A DNA stretch of 64,000 nt, from the NCBI GenBank assembly GCA_009823395.1, contig CM020508.1:10067515-10131514 (forward strand), in the 5' to 3' direction. Below the pieces are notes generated by a model that saw only the letters and a program-made list of their open reading frames with translations, searched no databases and was not told the DNA's origin. Made by a program: the position numbers and the translations under genes. Within the stretch, counting starts at the first letter, position 1, and the number at the start of each line of letters is the position of its first letter. Positions 54,088-64,000 of this stretch are shown one piece after another. The DNA comes from Thamnaconus septentrionalis. Lineage: Eukaryota; Chordata; Actinopteri; Tetraodontiformes; Monacanthidae.

Positions 54088-54101
54088 GCGCCCCCTGCTG
54101 G
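54088..54101 (-). promoter_or_regulatory. CTCF motif, full core match
   Basis: The reverse complement reads CCAGCAGGGGGCGC, matching all 14 positions of CCASYAGRKGGCRS. Confidence 0.6.
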
Positions 54102-55242
54102 TGAGATGCGTCACGGGGAGCCCCGAATCCAGGAGTCCTCGCCGCTGGGTGTGTGTATTGGATTTGGGCTCAGACGACTTTATTGATCCGGATGAAGGGC
54201 ACTTTGATTGTAGCTCTACCTGTGTGCGCGCACGCCATCATGCATGAGAAATCCTGGAAAACACACACAGATGTAACGGTGAAATGTCAGGAAAACACAT
54301 GGATCAATGAACGCTTTAAGATCAAGCGAGATAAAGAAAATTATTTCAGCAACAGTAACAGTTCGACCTTTGAGCCGCCGGTGACAAGCAAGACATTTCA
54401 CATTCCAGACTATGTATTTCACACCTGCTTTTCTACAATAATAATCATTCTGGTCATTGTTAAACTCAAAAGTAGCATGCAAGTTTTACTGTAAGTATGC
54501 TAGTTTTAATGCTAGTATGTTTGGATGCTTTGCATTCTGATCGATTTCGCGGCTCATGTTTTAACCATAAGATTTTTTCCCTCTGTAATGTCGAGCACCA
54601 GAAATCAAGAGGAAGCACCTGCACTTCAAACTGCAGGTATCCACCAGCCAGCCAAGCTGAGGCGGCAGCGAGAAAAGCTGGAAAACTGTGGAGCAGCCGG
54701 GAACTGAAACACAGACAAAAAAAGATGCATTGGCAGGGTGGAGGTGAGGACGACGCAGCAAGTGGGCACGTGATCTCCTGAAGGTGTGACGGCCACCCGG
54801 AGCTCCGCACGAATCCAGCGTCAGTAGAAAAAACTCACTTTGTCTGCCAGCGACGGAGGCCCCGGTTTTCATTTTTAATTAATTTATTGACTTTCTTTCC
54901 ACACGGAGACCAACGTTTCCGCGCAGACTGGCAGGCTGAGGCTGTTTATCACAAACAAACAAACCTAGCACGCGCGCACACACATGCACACGCACGCGCA
55001 CACACACGCACGCACACACACACACGCTGGGTGTGAAGTAGTCATGCCTTTCTGTAGGATTCTCCTCTGGGTGCTGCGTCCAAGGTGAGTGCGCTGGCTG
55101 GCAGCTCCTGAGGAGTTGGTGGGAAGAGATAGCCGAGCAAAGCTATTAAAATACGGGCAGGAATTTCCCTTATCTCCCCCACTGAGGCAGCTCGCGCTGC
55201 TTTGTGCTATTATGGAGATAAAATGCACAGAGGCTCGGAATG

Positions 55243-55342
55243 AGGGAGGAAGGGTGTGGGGGTTGGGGGAGGAGGTTGGGGGGGGACGGCGAGGAACTGG
55301 GGGGGTGAGTCGGGTGTTGGGGGGGAGGCTGGGGGAGGGAAG
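55243..55342 (+). other. G-rich tract with strong G-quadruplex potential
   Basis: About 100 nt contain many G runs of three to seven separated by short loops (for example TTGGGGGAGG, GGTTGGGGGGG). A smaller similar tract lies at 39586-39627. Confidence 0.7.
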
Positions 55343-57329
55343 GCGTAAGAACGTCAGATTTATGGAGCTGGGGGAAGCTTAAGGTTATTAAATCGGAAGA
55401 TTACTCGACTGCGAAATTGTTGAAGTTTTTACGAGAAGTTGAGGGATTTAGGCCAGTATTAAACAGTGAAGCATTAGGAGGCCCGGCAATATACATTATT
55501 CACTATTTATTTATTTCTTTTTTTGAGCCTGTGTGTGTTCTGTTCACCCTTTTCTCTTCTATCTCCAGTCTTTCTTGTCCCTCCTTTCATCCCTGCTCAC
55601 AGCCACCGCTGAGCTCCTCCTAAATTCGTATTCAGGGGGAGCGTTTACACCTCCCATCCCTCACCCCACCTCCCTCCCTCCCTCCCCCAGCAGCCGCCGC
55701 CGCCGCCACTCCCCCATCCAGCGACACAATGGCAAGGGAGGGGGGAGAGAGGAAGGAGAATCAAAGAGGAAGTAGAAAGAAAAATAAAGGGAAAGCCGCT
55801 GAAAGACAGAAGGGAAGGTTGAGAGATGCGAGAAGGGGAGACTGGTTATGATAGGGTTGAGTATCGGCAGCCCGTAACAGGTCCCCCATCGAGGGCATCC
55901 GTCACTGTCGGCGGCTCCCAGGGGAGGAGCGGCGCGAGGAGGAGCAGCGCGAGGAGGAGCTCGGCAGGCTCGGGGACAGTTTACATCAGACAGTTTTTTA
56001 TTTACGTCAGCGTTTCTTCGTGGAGGCGGTGATGAGATGCAGAGGCCGCACTCAAGTCAGCGCTCCACAGCAGTTTTGATTGGGCCACAGCTTTGTGGGC
56101 AGTTTGCCTTTATTTTATTTATTTATTTATTTTTAAAAAGCCATTTTCAAATACATATTTATAGAGAAAATGTTGGGCATTTACTTTGCAGGACACACAA
56201 TTAAATTCAATAATTTATTTACTAGACATGATAGATAGCGAGCTAGCGTTTTTGTTTCTGTGGAATAAATTTGAGTACCGTTAAATAAAATTGGGTTGCG
56301 ACTTCATGATAAGAAAAAAATTGTGGGTCCTGAGACTCCAACTATTGAGAACCACTGTCATAAATGAGTTTCCCAGACCGATTTGTCGAACTCTTTTTCT
56401 GGCTCGTTCCACTTTGCAGAATAACACGCATGCATGGAAAATAGCTCTTTGTGATGTCACAGAGGGCCAGTGCCCCAGGAAGCTGTGTGTTCCACCACCC
56501 TGTTTTCATCCCCTTCCAAACATGTGGACAATCCAACAAAACATCCACCTTGGAGTGAAGTAAGAAACTGATGATCTTAGCAGGACGCTGCAAACAGAGG
56601 GTTTTTTGTTTTTTGCTTTTTGTTTTTCTTTTGGATGCCATAAGAGGCTGCTCCCCAGCAGTCGTCGATGAAAGGCGGAGATCTGATCATCGGTGTACCT
56701 TAACCTTGATTTACAACGCTCCCGCTATTTTGGCCGCGTTAGTCGTCCGTCAAATCCCTCCGAGAGGAGCTGAACTGTGTGTTTGAAGTCTTTGTTCAGA
56801 AGAGGCGACAGCAGATGGCGGAACTGGCACGCGAGATATCAGGTGCAGCGGAAGGAGGAAAAAAAATTCAACAAAAGACCTAAATAACCAGCGCGAGAAG
56901 TGAAGCCAGAGAGGACGCAGCGAGTGGAACAAGAACTGAGGTCCTGCACAGTTTGAGCTGACGAGGTGCGGAGCGAAACCTGGCGCAAGATTTCTGAAGG
57001 AGAAGCAGAGCGCGGGGAAAAAAAAAAAAAAATACACAAACGCTGACCCACATTAGGAAGAGTCACCGTGGCTGTGAGGGCAGAGGGGCCACTTCTTCCT
57101 GCCCTACCTGCAGCAGGAAGTAGGCGTCGCCATGGCAACAGAGAGACGCCATGATTAGCATCCTGCATGAAACGTTTCAACAATTAAATGAATAAAACGT
57201 ATTTTGAAAATAAACAAATAAAAGCACTGTACTATTCCAGCAAAATGAAGGACAGCAAACGTCCAGTCTGACCAATGGAACACCGTCTCTCCCTCCCACT
57301 TCCTGTCACACTTCCTGGTTAGCCAACAA

Positions 57330-57850
57330 GGAAGTGGGTCATGGATGTATTATAAGAACTGGATACCGGACTGGCAATATGGCGGAGTGCCGATTTTTCC
57401 CAGTGGCCATTCGAGGTACTGCAGCAGAAAAATCTAATTGGCCCAAAAAACATTTTTTCCATAGACTGCAATACAAAAATAAACGCATATAAAACGGCTG
57501 ACAGGACGACTGTGCCCTGAAACGCGATTGATAGCAAATGTTTCTATTGTAGATTTTTCAGTCATTGTCTTTAAGTCGTTTTAAAAACATGATGAAGGCC
57601 AGAAAATCACCAGAGAAGAGTTTATTCCTAGCATGATGTCACAACGCCGTACATGCTGCTGTGCCTCAGCTCGTTCTGATTGGCCCAATAGATCCTGTGA
57701 GTTACAGAAGCATGATGGGAAGGGACACTACCTCACACGCTCTATGGGTCCATTAATGCAGAAGTCAAAAACTTTTTTGCCGTCTGCGTTGGGTGAGCAA
57801 CTCCATTGAAATGAATGGGCCGCCGTCTCGGATTCTGGGGGTGTGAAGTG
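57330..57850. mobile_element. Probable dispersed teleost repeat
   Basis: Phrases such as GGATGTATTATAAGAACTGG, TTTTTTCCATAGACTGCAAT, CTGATTGGCCCAATAGATCC and CCATTGAAATGAATGGGCCG recall a non-coding repeat family in fish genomes. I saw no clear terminal repeats or target duplication, so the boundaries and class are uncertain. Confidence 0.35.
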
Positions 57851-58051
57851 AAATCACCTTCAGGTTTGAAAGACTTTCAGACACCCACACACACACACGT
57901 ACCAACATCGCGGTGAAGTGATCGTCCTCCGGTTTGCAGCCTCTCCACATCTTGCTGAATCCATGGAAAGAATTCGCTCTCCCCTAGAAGTCAGTGGAAA
58001 TTCCTCCACATTTTTAAAGTCTGGAGCTCCTCCGCGATTATCTGAGGGTTG

Positions 58052-58073
58052 CGCGCAGGCGTGCGCGTGCGCA

Positions 58074-58155
<82 letters not shown>
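58052..58155. repeat. (GT)n microsatellite with CG-rich leader
   Basis: GCGCGCAGGCGTGCGCGTGC leads into about 78 bp of GT, a long alternating purine-pyrimidine tract. Confidence 0.97.
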
Positions 58156-58158
<3 letters not shown>

Positions 58159-59151
58159 TGTTGTTGCTGAAGCTGATAAGCTGGTAAACACACACATGCT
58201 CTTTGATACCAGGAGGCCTGGAGGATATTTCCTCAATTCTTTTCAACTGATGCTCTGCCGCACACTTTCTCATGCTCTTCTTCCCTTTCACCTCATTTGC
58301 ACAGCTTCCCTCCATCCTTCATTGAGTGCAGCGACTCTGAGAGAATCCACGCACCCCCGACTGCGATCTAACAGACGCGCAACTTCTTCTCCCCCTTTTT
58401 CTTTTATGGAGCCGACCAGCTAAGTTATTTGTATGTATTCATGAGTGTGGCTGCGCATATTTGTCGGTGCGTATCTGTATCCTGGTCAGACTCCGCCACG
58501 GATGTTTATGGATGAGTCCATGCTCGCACAAGTGCTGCCGCATATTACCGCAACTCTTATGCCGGTGCGGTGAGACTGTTTACGGCAATTTCAGCGAAAT
58601 ACTGATGAGATAGCGGCATAATGGAGCTAAATATGGCCGGCTGCATCTTGCCGTTTGCGGGTGGGTGGGACACACACACAGACACACACACACTCCCTCC
58701 ACTGTTTTGTTGACACTCAGACAGTGCGGCAGACCATCTCCCACTCCACCAGATAATTCTCCTCTGTGGCGTAGCGGAGAGAAACTTCATTAACCCCGCT
58801 GCCACGCAGCCACTCGTGGAGACGAGCATGTGTAATGTGGCTGAAAGCAGCCGCCTTTTTAAAAGCTGTAAACACTAACTTGCTAAACGTCGGGATGTGT
58901 TACACACTCGGGCTAAATCATAAAGAGGCCGTCCTACCGGCTCGCTCCTCGCGGGCTGTGAATGGGAAGTAGAGTTATGTAATAAATATTGCATGAGAGC
59001 GCAGAGAGACGCCTTTTTCAGCAGCCGTTGGCTGGCATTACACCGCCGCCACCGTGGAGCAGCGGGGACGTTGGATTTACCTCAGCGGGACGACCAGGAA
59101 AACATATTTTGCTCTTATCGGCTGGGAATAGTGCGTTTTGTGGCGTCCATC

Positions 59152-59182
59152 CATCTATCCCTTCATCCATCCATCCATCCAT

Positions 59183-59217
<35 letters not shown>

Positions 59218-59525
59218 TCCAGCCATTTCCTCTCACCGCTGCCAGAGTCCATCCCAGCTGTCTGACGGTGAAGATGGAGCACAACCCGGACGGGCCGGCA
59301 GTTTATCGCAGGGCTGCAGAGAAAGACAGACAACCAGTCACACTGACACCTACGACACCAGGGACAATTTAGAGTGGTGGTTGGCCTTGCGCGCACGTGT
59401 ACAGTGGGAGGAGCCAGCAAAACGCACTCAGACACAGGGAGACAGTGAAAACTGGGAGTACAACCCACAACCTTTAAAATTGAGAATATTCTGCAGTGTG
59501 AGGCAACATCCTGAGCTGTAACACT
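59152..59525 (-). mobile_element. Degenerate LINE-2-type 3' tail with (GGAT)n end, reverse orientation
   Basis: On the minus strand the element ends in a GGAT/GGCT tetranucleotide tail (59162-59226 on the plus strand as ATCC and CAGCC units). Upstream of it are the blocks AGACAGACAACCAGTCACAC, GGGACAATTTAGAGTGG and TGGGAGGAGCC (plus-strand spelling), in the order expected for this repeat. It is heavily diverged. Confidence 0.65.
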
Positions 59526-60994
59526 GCAGTGGTACCAGAGCGTCGAGCAGACAAGCAAAAAACTAAAGAGCAGCGTTAGCCTTTAGCTCCTCATTAAGAT
59601 AATCGGCCTGTTTTTCTGTTAAGTAAACAGTGATTCCTCCCTCAGGCTCCGGCACCACCCTGGCCTGCAGGCAGGAGGAGCAGTAATAGAACACTGGTGG
59701 ATGGATGATCCCTCCCGCCCGCCCGCCCACCACCGCCGCCGCTGATGTGACGTAATCGAGGGGAGCAGCTTCCGTGGCGTAGCTCTCTAATGAAATGTTC
59801 TATCATACTTTGGGAACGCGCACAATAGTCTGTCGGCGCTCTGGCAAAAACAAAAAACAGCTGCCAAGTGTTTCTGGAAGACGCGGCGATAAAAATAGAT
59901 GCGTACGCACACACTTTCACACACGCACACACACTCACACACACACGCAAAACTCCTGATTTAGCAAACCTGCCTCGGGGCTGGAAGCGGCTGAAGCCTT
60001 GCAGGGCTAAATTCTATCGGAGCTCCCTCCCTCATCCACCCCTGGTCCTCCTGCTCCACCAGGATTCCCCCTCCTGGGATCAAACTCCCACAGCGCCTCA
60101 GGGTGGGGGGTTGTTTGGTGCACATATGGATGTTTTGGAGACTATCCCGCTATCAGGAGCGGGAAAAAGCAAAGAGGGAGAGCTGCTAAGCCACAGCTAA
60201 CTTTTTTTTTTTTTTTTTTTGCGTGTTTTCGAAATGAAACGTATTCTCCGTTGCGTTTTTCAGCTGCCTCCTTTTTCTGCTGCTCGTTTCAAGATTAATA
60301 CAACAACTGCGAGGAGAAATAATGCCGCTCAAAGCCGCGCATTCACCGCCGCGAAATTGCCATCAGTGATGGCAGCCAGCGTAAACTCCAAGCTGGGCAG
60401 CTGCCTGCACGCCATTTATTTCCTCCAGTATCTGCCGGCAGCACACTCGCAAATAGCAGCCAGCAGCCTCCTTCTGTTCCTTTATCACGCACACTGATAT
60501 TCACACAGGCTGAAGGGCTGTGGAGGGAGTAAATGAGCAATCGCGCAAATACACTCACACTCGTGCGCTCGCGCACACACACACACACAGAGTGAAGATG
60601 AAAGGTGCAGCGACAGCGGTGGGGGGGGGGCGGGCAGGGAGAGAGACAGTGAAGATTGCAGCTTAACCTCTTGGCTCGGCGGTAAAGCAGGAGTCGCCTG
60701 CTGGGGGCCACCAGATCGCCATCTGTCTGGCGGGGGGGCCGTCGGCACCGCCTCGGCCACGCATCGGCACGCCGGCGACACAAAGGCTGTCGCTCTGTGC
60801 AAAACTGTCCCCCAGTCGCCATAAAGATGGAATATTTGGAGCTGGGCTTTGACGCTCAAGTGTTTTTAGTGTCGTGTCCAACGTCCGAGGAGGGAGAGGA
60901 GACGGAAAACTCAACAAAATGACACAGTCTGATTTTGTCGTCTGAAAGTTCAGCTCATTACCGAGTGATTTTCTGGATCACACAGAGCAGTCGT

Positions 60995-61115
60995 GATCGG
61001 CGCCACTGCCTCACCGACAGTAGGTCCAGGGTTCTACTCCAAGTAGAAACTTCCTGTGTGGTGGGGTTTAACTGGTTTCCTCCGACAATCATCAAAAACA
61101 CAAGACCTGAGAGGT
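60995..61115 (+). mobile_element. Partial LINE-2-type 3' repeat fragment
   Basis: CGCCACTGCCTCACCGACAG, GGTCCAGGGTTCTACTCC, TTCCTGTGTGG and GGTTTCCTCCGACAATC follow the order of the first half of the same teleost repeat, with internal deletions. Continuation beyond 61115 is not recognised. Confidence 0.5.
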
Positions 61116-63680
61116 GAACCTCCACCCATTGACCAAACGCACCAATGAAGTTCTGCACCTGAACCCTGTGGCCAATGAAAGACTTCTCTATTCCTAGAGC
61201 CGCAGCGACGACTGATGACTGAACATCATCCACTGCTGTAACCCTGCAGATCCTCAAAATTCTCCTCCATCTCATTTCTTTTAGGGACTAAACAAAAAAA
61301 ATCCCAGTGCTGTGGTAGCATAGAGGAGCACAGGTGGAATTCCTCCGCAGCTCCCTCCGAACGTCTCTCTCCACACATCGAACGGCATCGATTAAAACTG
61401 CGGCGGAATCATCCATAAACTGGGAATCTCGGAAAGAGCCTGGCCATCAATCCGGAGGCCCAGTCAATCGCTCCCTCTTAAGCTGATGTCTGGGTCACAG
61501 AAAGCCGTTAGCAGGGCTGCGCCCTCATCTCGCAGCCCCCCTAACCCCCGGCCCACCCCGACCCCACTCCTGAAGCCAAAACTCCTGGAAATCCTCCCAG
61601 CGCTCCGCCTCCCCGGCTCGGCCGCTCGGTGTCCTCCCCGCCCCCTCGATCCATCTCTGTCCCGCTGATCAATAATCAATCTGCAGGGGCCGAGGCCAGG
61701 GGCCCCGCGCCATCCGTCTCCATCGGCAGAACCTGCGAGAGGGAGGCAGAGGGGACGAGGACGGGACGGCGAGAGGCGAGAGGGAGGCGGCAGAGTTCAA
61801 TCTATCTCCATCTATCTCCATCCGCGGTCAGCTCCACTCTGCCAGTATAGATCATAATTTGGGAGGGGTGTAATTGCTGGTCAGAGACAGGCGGGGGGCG
61901 GAGGTGGGGGGTGTCAATAATGTTTCCACAGGCCGCTCCCCCACCCCCACCCCCTCACCTGACCCACTTTCCCTCTTCTTCTCCTCTTTATCTCTCCCTC
62001 TTTGTCTTTGTCCTTCCTCACTCTCCTGCTCTCCCCACTTTTCTCAATTCAATTTACAAAGATCCACAGAGCAAAACTACATAATTCATCACTCCCTCGC
62101 GTCGACACTCTGCGTGTGCGTGTGTGTGTGTGTGTGTCAGTGCGTGAAGTTTGTTTTTCCCACTTCCAATCCTAGCGGACCGGCAACCGGCAGCACCTAC
62201 CCACAAGCACCTGTCTGAGCGCTGGAGCGTCACAGGAGGACGACGGCGCTTTGATAACCATCTAACCGACGACGCCCACCGAGGGAAAAACAAACCCCTT
62301 CCTTCATAAATACTTTCTGAAAGACACGCTGCAGAACAAGACGTGAGCTGTCGGAGGTGTTTCCCGGCGTCCTCGTTTCATTTCGCCGTGGTGTCCGGAG
62401 TGAGTTTGAGTCCACGATGCAGCCATCTGCTTGTCGTGGTTTTTGTTTTTTTTGGGATTCCACGCTCGGCGGTGAAAGTGTCCAACTGCTTGTTAACACA
62501 AACAGCTAATCAGCCAATAGCGTGGCAGCAAGTCAGTGCATTTAGGCAGGTGGTTGCGGTAAAGACGACACAGTGAAGTTCATAGACGACATCAGAGTGA
62601 GGAGGAGAGGGGGACTGAAGTGTCATTGAATGTGGTGAACAGGGCTGTTGGAGCCAGTCGGGCTGCTGGTCTGAGTGTCTCACCAGCTGCTGACCAACTG
62701 GGACTCTCACCGCATCACAACCAGCTCCAGGATTGATAGAGGATGGTTCCAAAGAGAGAAGATATCCACTGAGCGGCAGCAGTGGGGAGGAATAGGCCTC
62801 GTTGACGCCAGGGGTCAAAGGTCAGAATAGCTAGAAAACCACAGAAAAGCACCAGGAGCTCAGATAACAAAAGGTTACGACCATGCCATGTACAATAGTA
62901 ACTCTGAACACCTCAAACCTTGATGCAAAGCACATGCACACATAGATCTCACTCACACAAAATACAACAAACAAGCCGACGTCAACAGAAACAGCAAGCA
63001 TCACCTGTGCTGTCACTCAGCCATCGTGACAAAATACAAAACCAACTGAAAAGTCAAAATGAAAAGTTGAACCGAAGCAGTTTGTCACAACCAAGCCTGA
63101 GTGAGTATCCGGCGTCACATTCGTGAAACTAGTAGCTACTGAACGCGTGCATAAAGATCCCCAACTGCATGGCAAATATACAAGCGCCAAACAAGCCTCA
63201 TCTCCGAAACCCCCAGTAAGACGACTTATCTCCATTCAGCATCAGGCAAGTCCTATTTGAGAAATAAATAAAGAAATAAAAATCCATGTGTTTGTGTTTT
63301 TGTTGCGTTGGCAGAAAAGACGTCTCCTCGCTGGCAGCTGGGGGAATTCTTCACTGAGCCTTCCTCAGACTAATATGCCTTCTGCCCCATTAGCACTGGG
63401 ATGTTTAGCCCTTTTAGCAGCAAGTCAAATGATAAAACAAGTTTGTGATTATTGAAATGAATAAAACTTGGAAGGAAGCCAAAAAAATGTATTCTCAGTG
63501 CTGGTAAAAAAAAAAAAAAGAAAGAAAGAAAAACACTGAAGAACAACCACAGCAGTAGCTGGAGTTGAGGACCAGCTTCTACTGCAAACTGCACTCCCGA
63601 TAAGAGACATTTTGCTGAAAATAGAGAAAGAAGTGTCAGGACTGTCAGTGAGGTCTGTTTAAACTGAAGTGACTTTACTG

Positions 63681-63694
63681 CCAGCAGAGGGCAC
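63681..63694 (+). promoter_or_regulatory. CTCF motif, full core match
   Basis: CCAGCAGAGGGCAC matches all 14 core positions on the plus strand. It is oriented divergently from the site at 54088. Confidence 0.6.
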
Positions 63695-64000
63695 AAGGCG
63701 GTGGATCAGCCGAGTCATCAAGTCATGAGTCTAAATGACATAACGAAGGCTGAAGTGAACTTAAGGGCGACTCAACCGAGACTTGTCAGGAGATCCCGCT
63801 GTAATCCCAACACACTCACACACAAACACACACGCACACAGACACACACACCTCAGAATCCCGGCTCCATCGTCTGGGAGCCCCCAACATGTATTTCACC
63901 TTTAAGGCAAACTGTTGAGATGAGGCAAAGCGAACAGCTGAGCACCGACAGCAAACATGCAGAATGTCTGAGATAAAACTCGTCCTTATGGGAGATTAAA

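Larger units (their letters stand above)
46853..64000. other. Intergenic stretch to the window end, no gene found
   Basis: GT, TTCC, AAT and CA arrays, LINE-2-type remnants and other dispersed repeats, G-rich and GC-rich tracts, and two full-match CTCF motifs. The 195-residue frame on the minus strand at 49657-50244 has no family resemblance, unlikely composition and no splice or start context to support it. A CRE-like TGACGTAA lies at about 59748-59756 beside a CCGCCC-rich block. No dmrta2 or other neighbour exon was found. Confidence 0.75.

Noticed and set aside
20966..64000. Exons of expected neighbours such as dmrta2 or faf1
   Set aside because: No DM-domain, UBX or other recognisable coding segment was found on either strand.

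Overview
This is teleost-type vertebrate nuclear DNA. It carries the last three coding exons and the 3' UTR of one neuronal RNA-binding protein gene, elavl4 (HuD), on the + strand, followed by a long stretch with no recognisable gene. A ray-finned fish is suggested by the dense dinucleotide microsatellites, two short hAT-type DNA transposons with intact target-site duplications, degraded LINE-2-type tails of the form common in fish, and compact introns around a vertebrate Hu-family gene. The species cannot be read from the sequence.

Layout. 1-7978 is intron upstream of the first visible exon; no RRM1 exon lies in it, so the 5' part of the gene is outside the window. 7979-8204 (226 nt) encodes the C-terminal half of RRM2 and the start of the linker. 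12886-12924 is a 39-nt microexon in the linker. 15922-16249 encodes RRM3 and the C-terminus, ending in TGA. The 3' UTR runs on with a strong AATAAA at 18955 and a possible distal one at 20943, and it contains a compact cluster of seven AUUUA pentamers. The paralogue call (elavl4 rather than elavl2 or elavl3) rests on linker and RRM3 residues recalled from the family.

From about 21 kb to 64 kb I find no exon, tRNA, rRNA or other RNA gene. All long open frames there are translations of simple repeats or anonymous sequence. In other vertebrates ELAVL4 is followed by a long gene-poor interval toward DMRTA2, which fits this picture, but dmrta2 is not in the window. The interval holds microsatellites, transposon remnants, motif-level CTCF matches, two perfect hairpins (one of them in the elavl4 intron) and several unique AT-motif-rich blocks that look like candidate conserved non-coding elements. 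Those need alignment to confirm.

How the parts may work together: Hu proteins bind U-rich and AU-rich RNA. The U-rich intron just downstream of the in-frame microexon, the very long CU tract before the last exon and the AUUUA cluster in the 3' UTR together look like a layered post-transcriptional control and possible self-regulation circuit. I found no convincing undescribed multigene system in this window.
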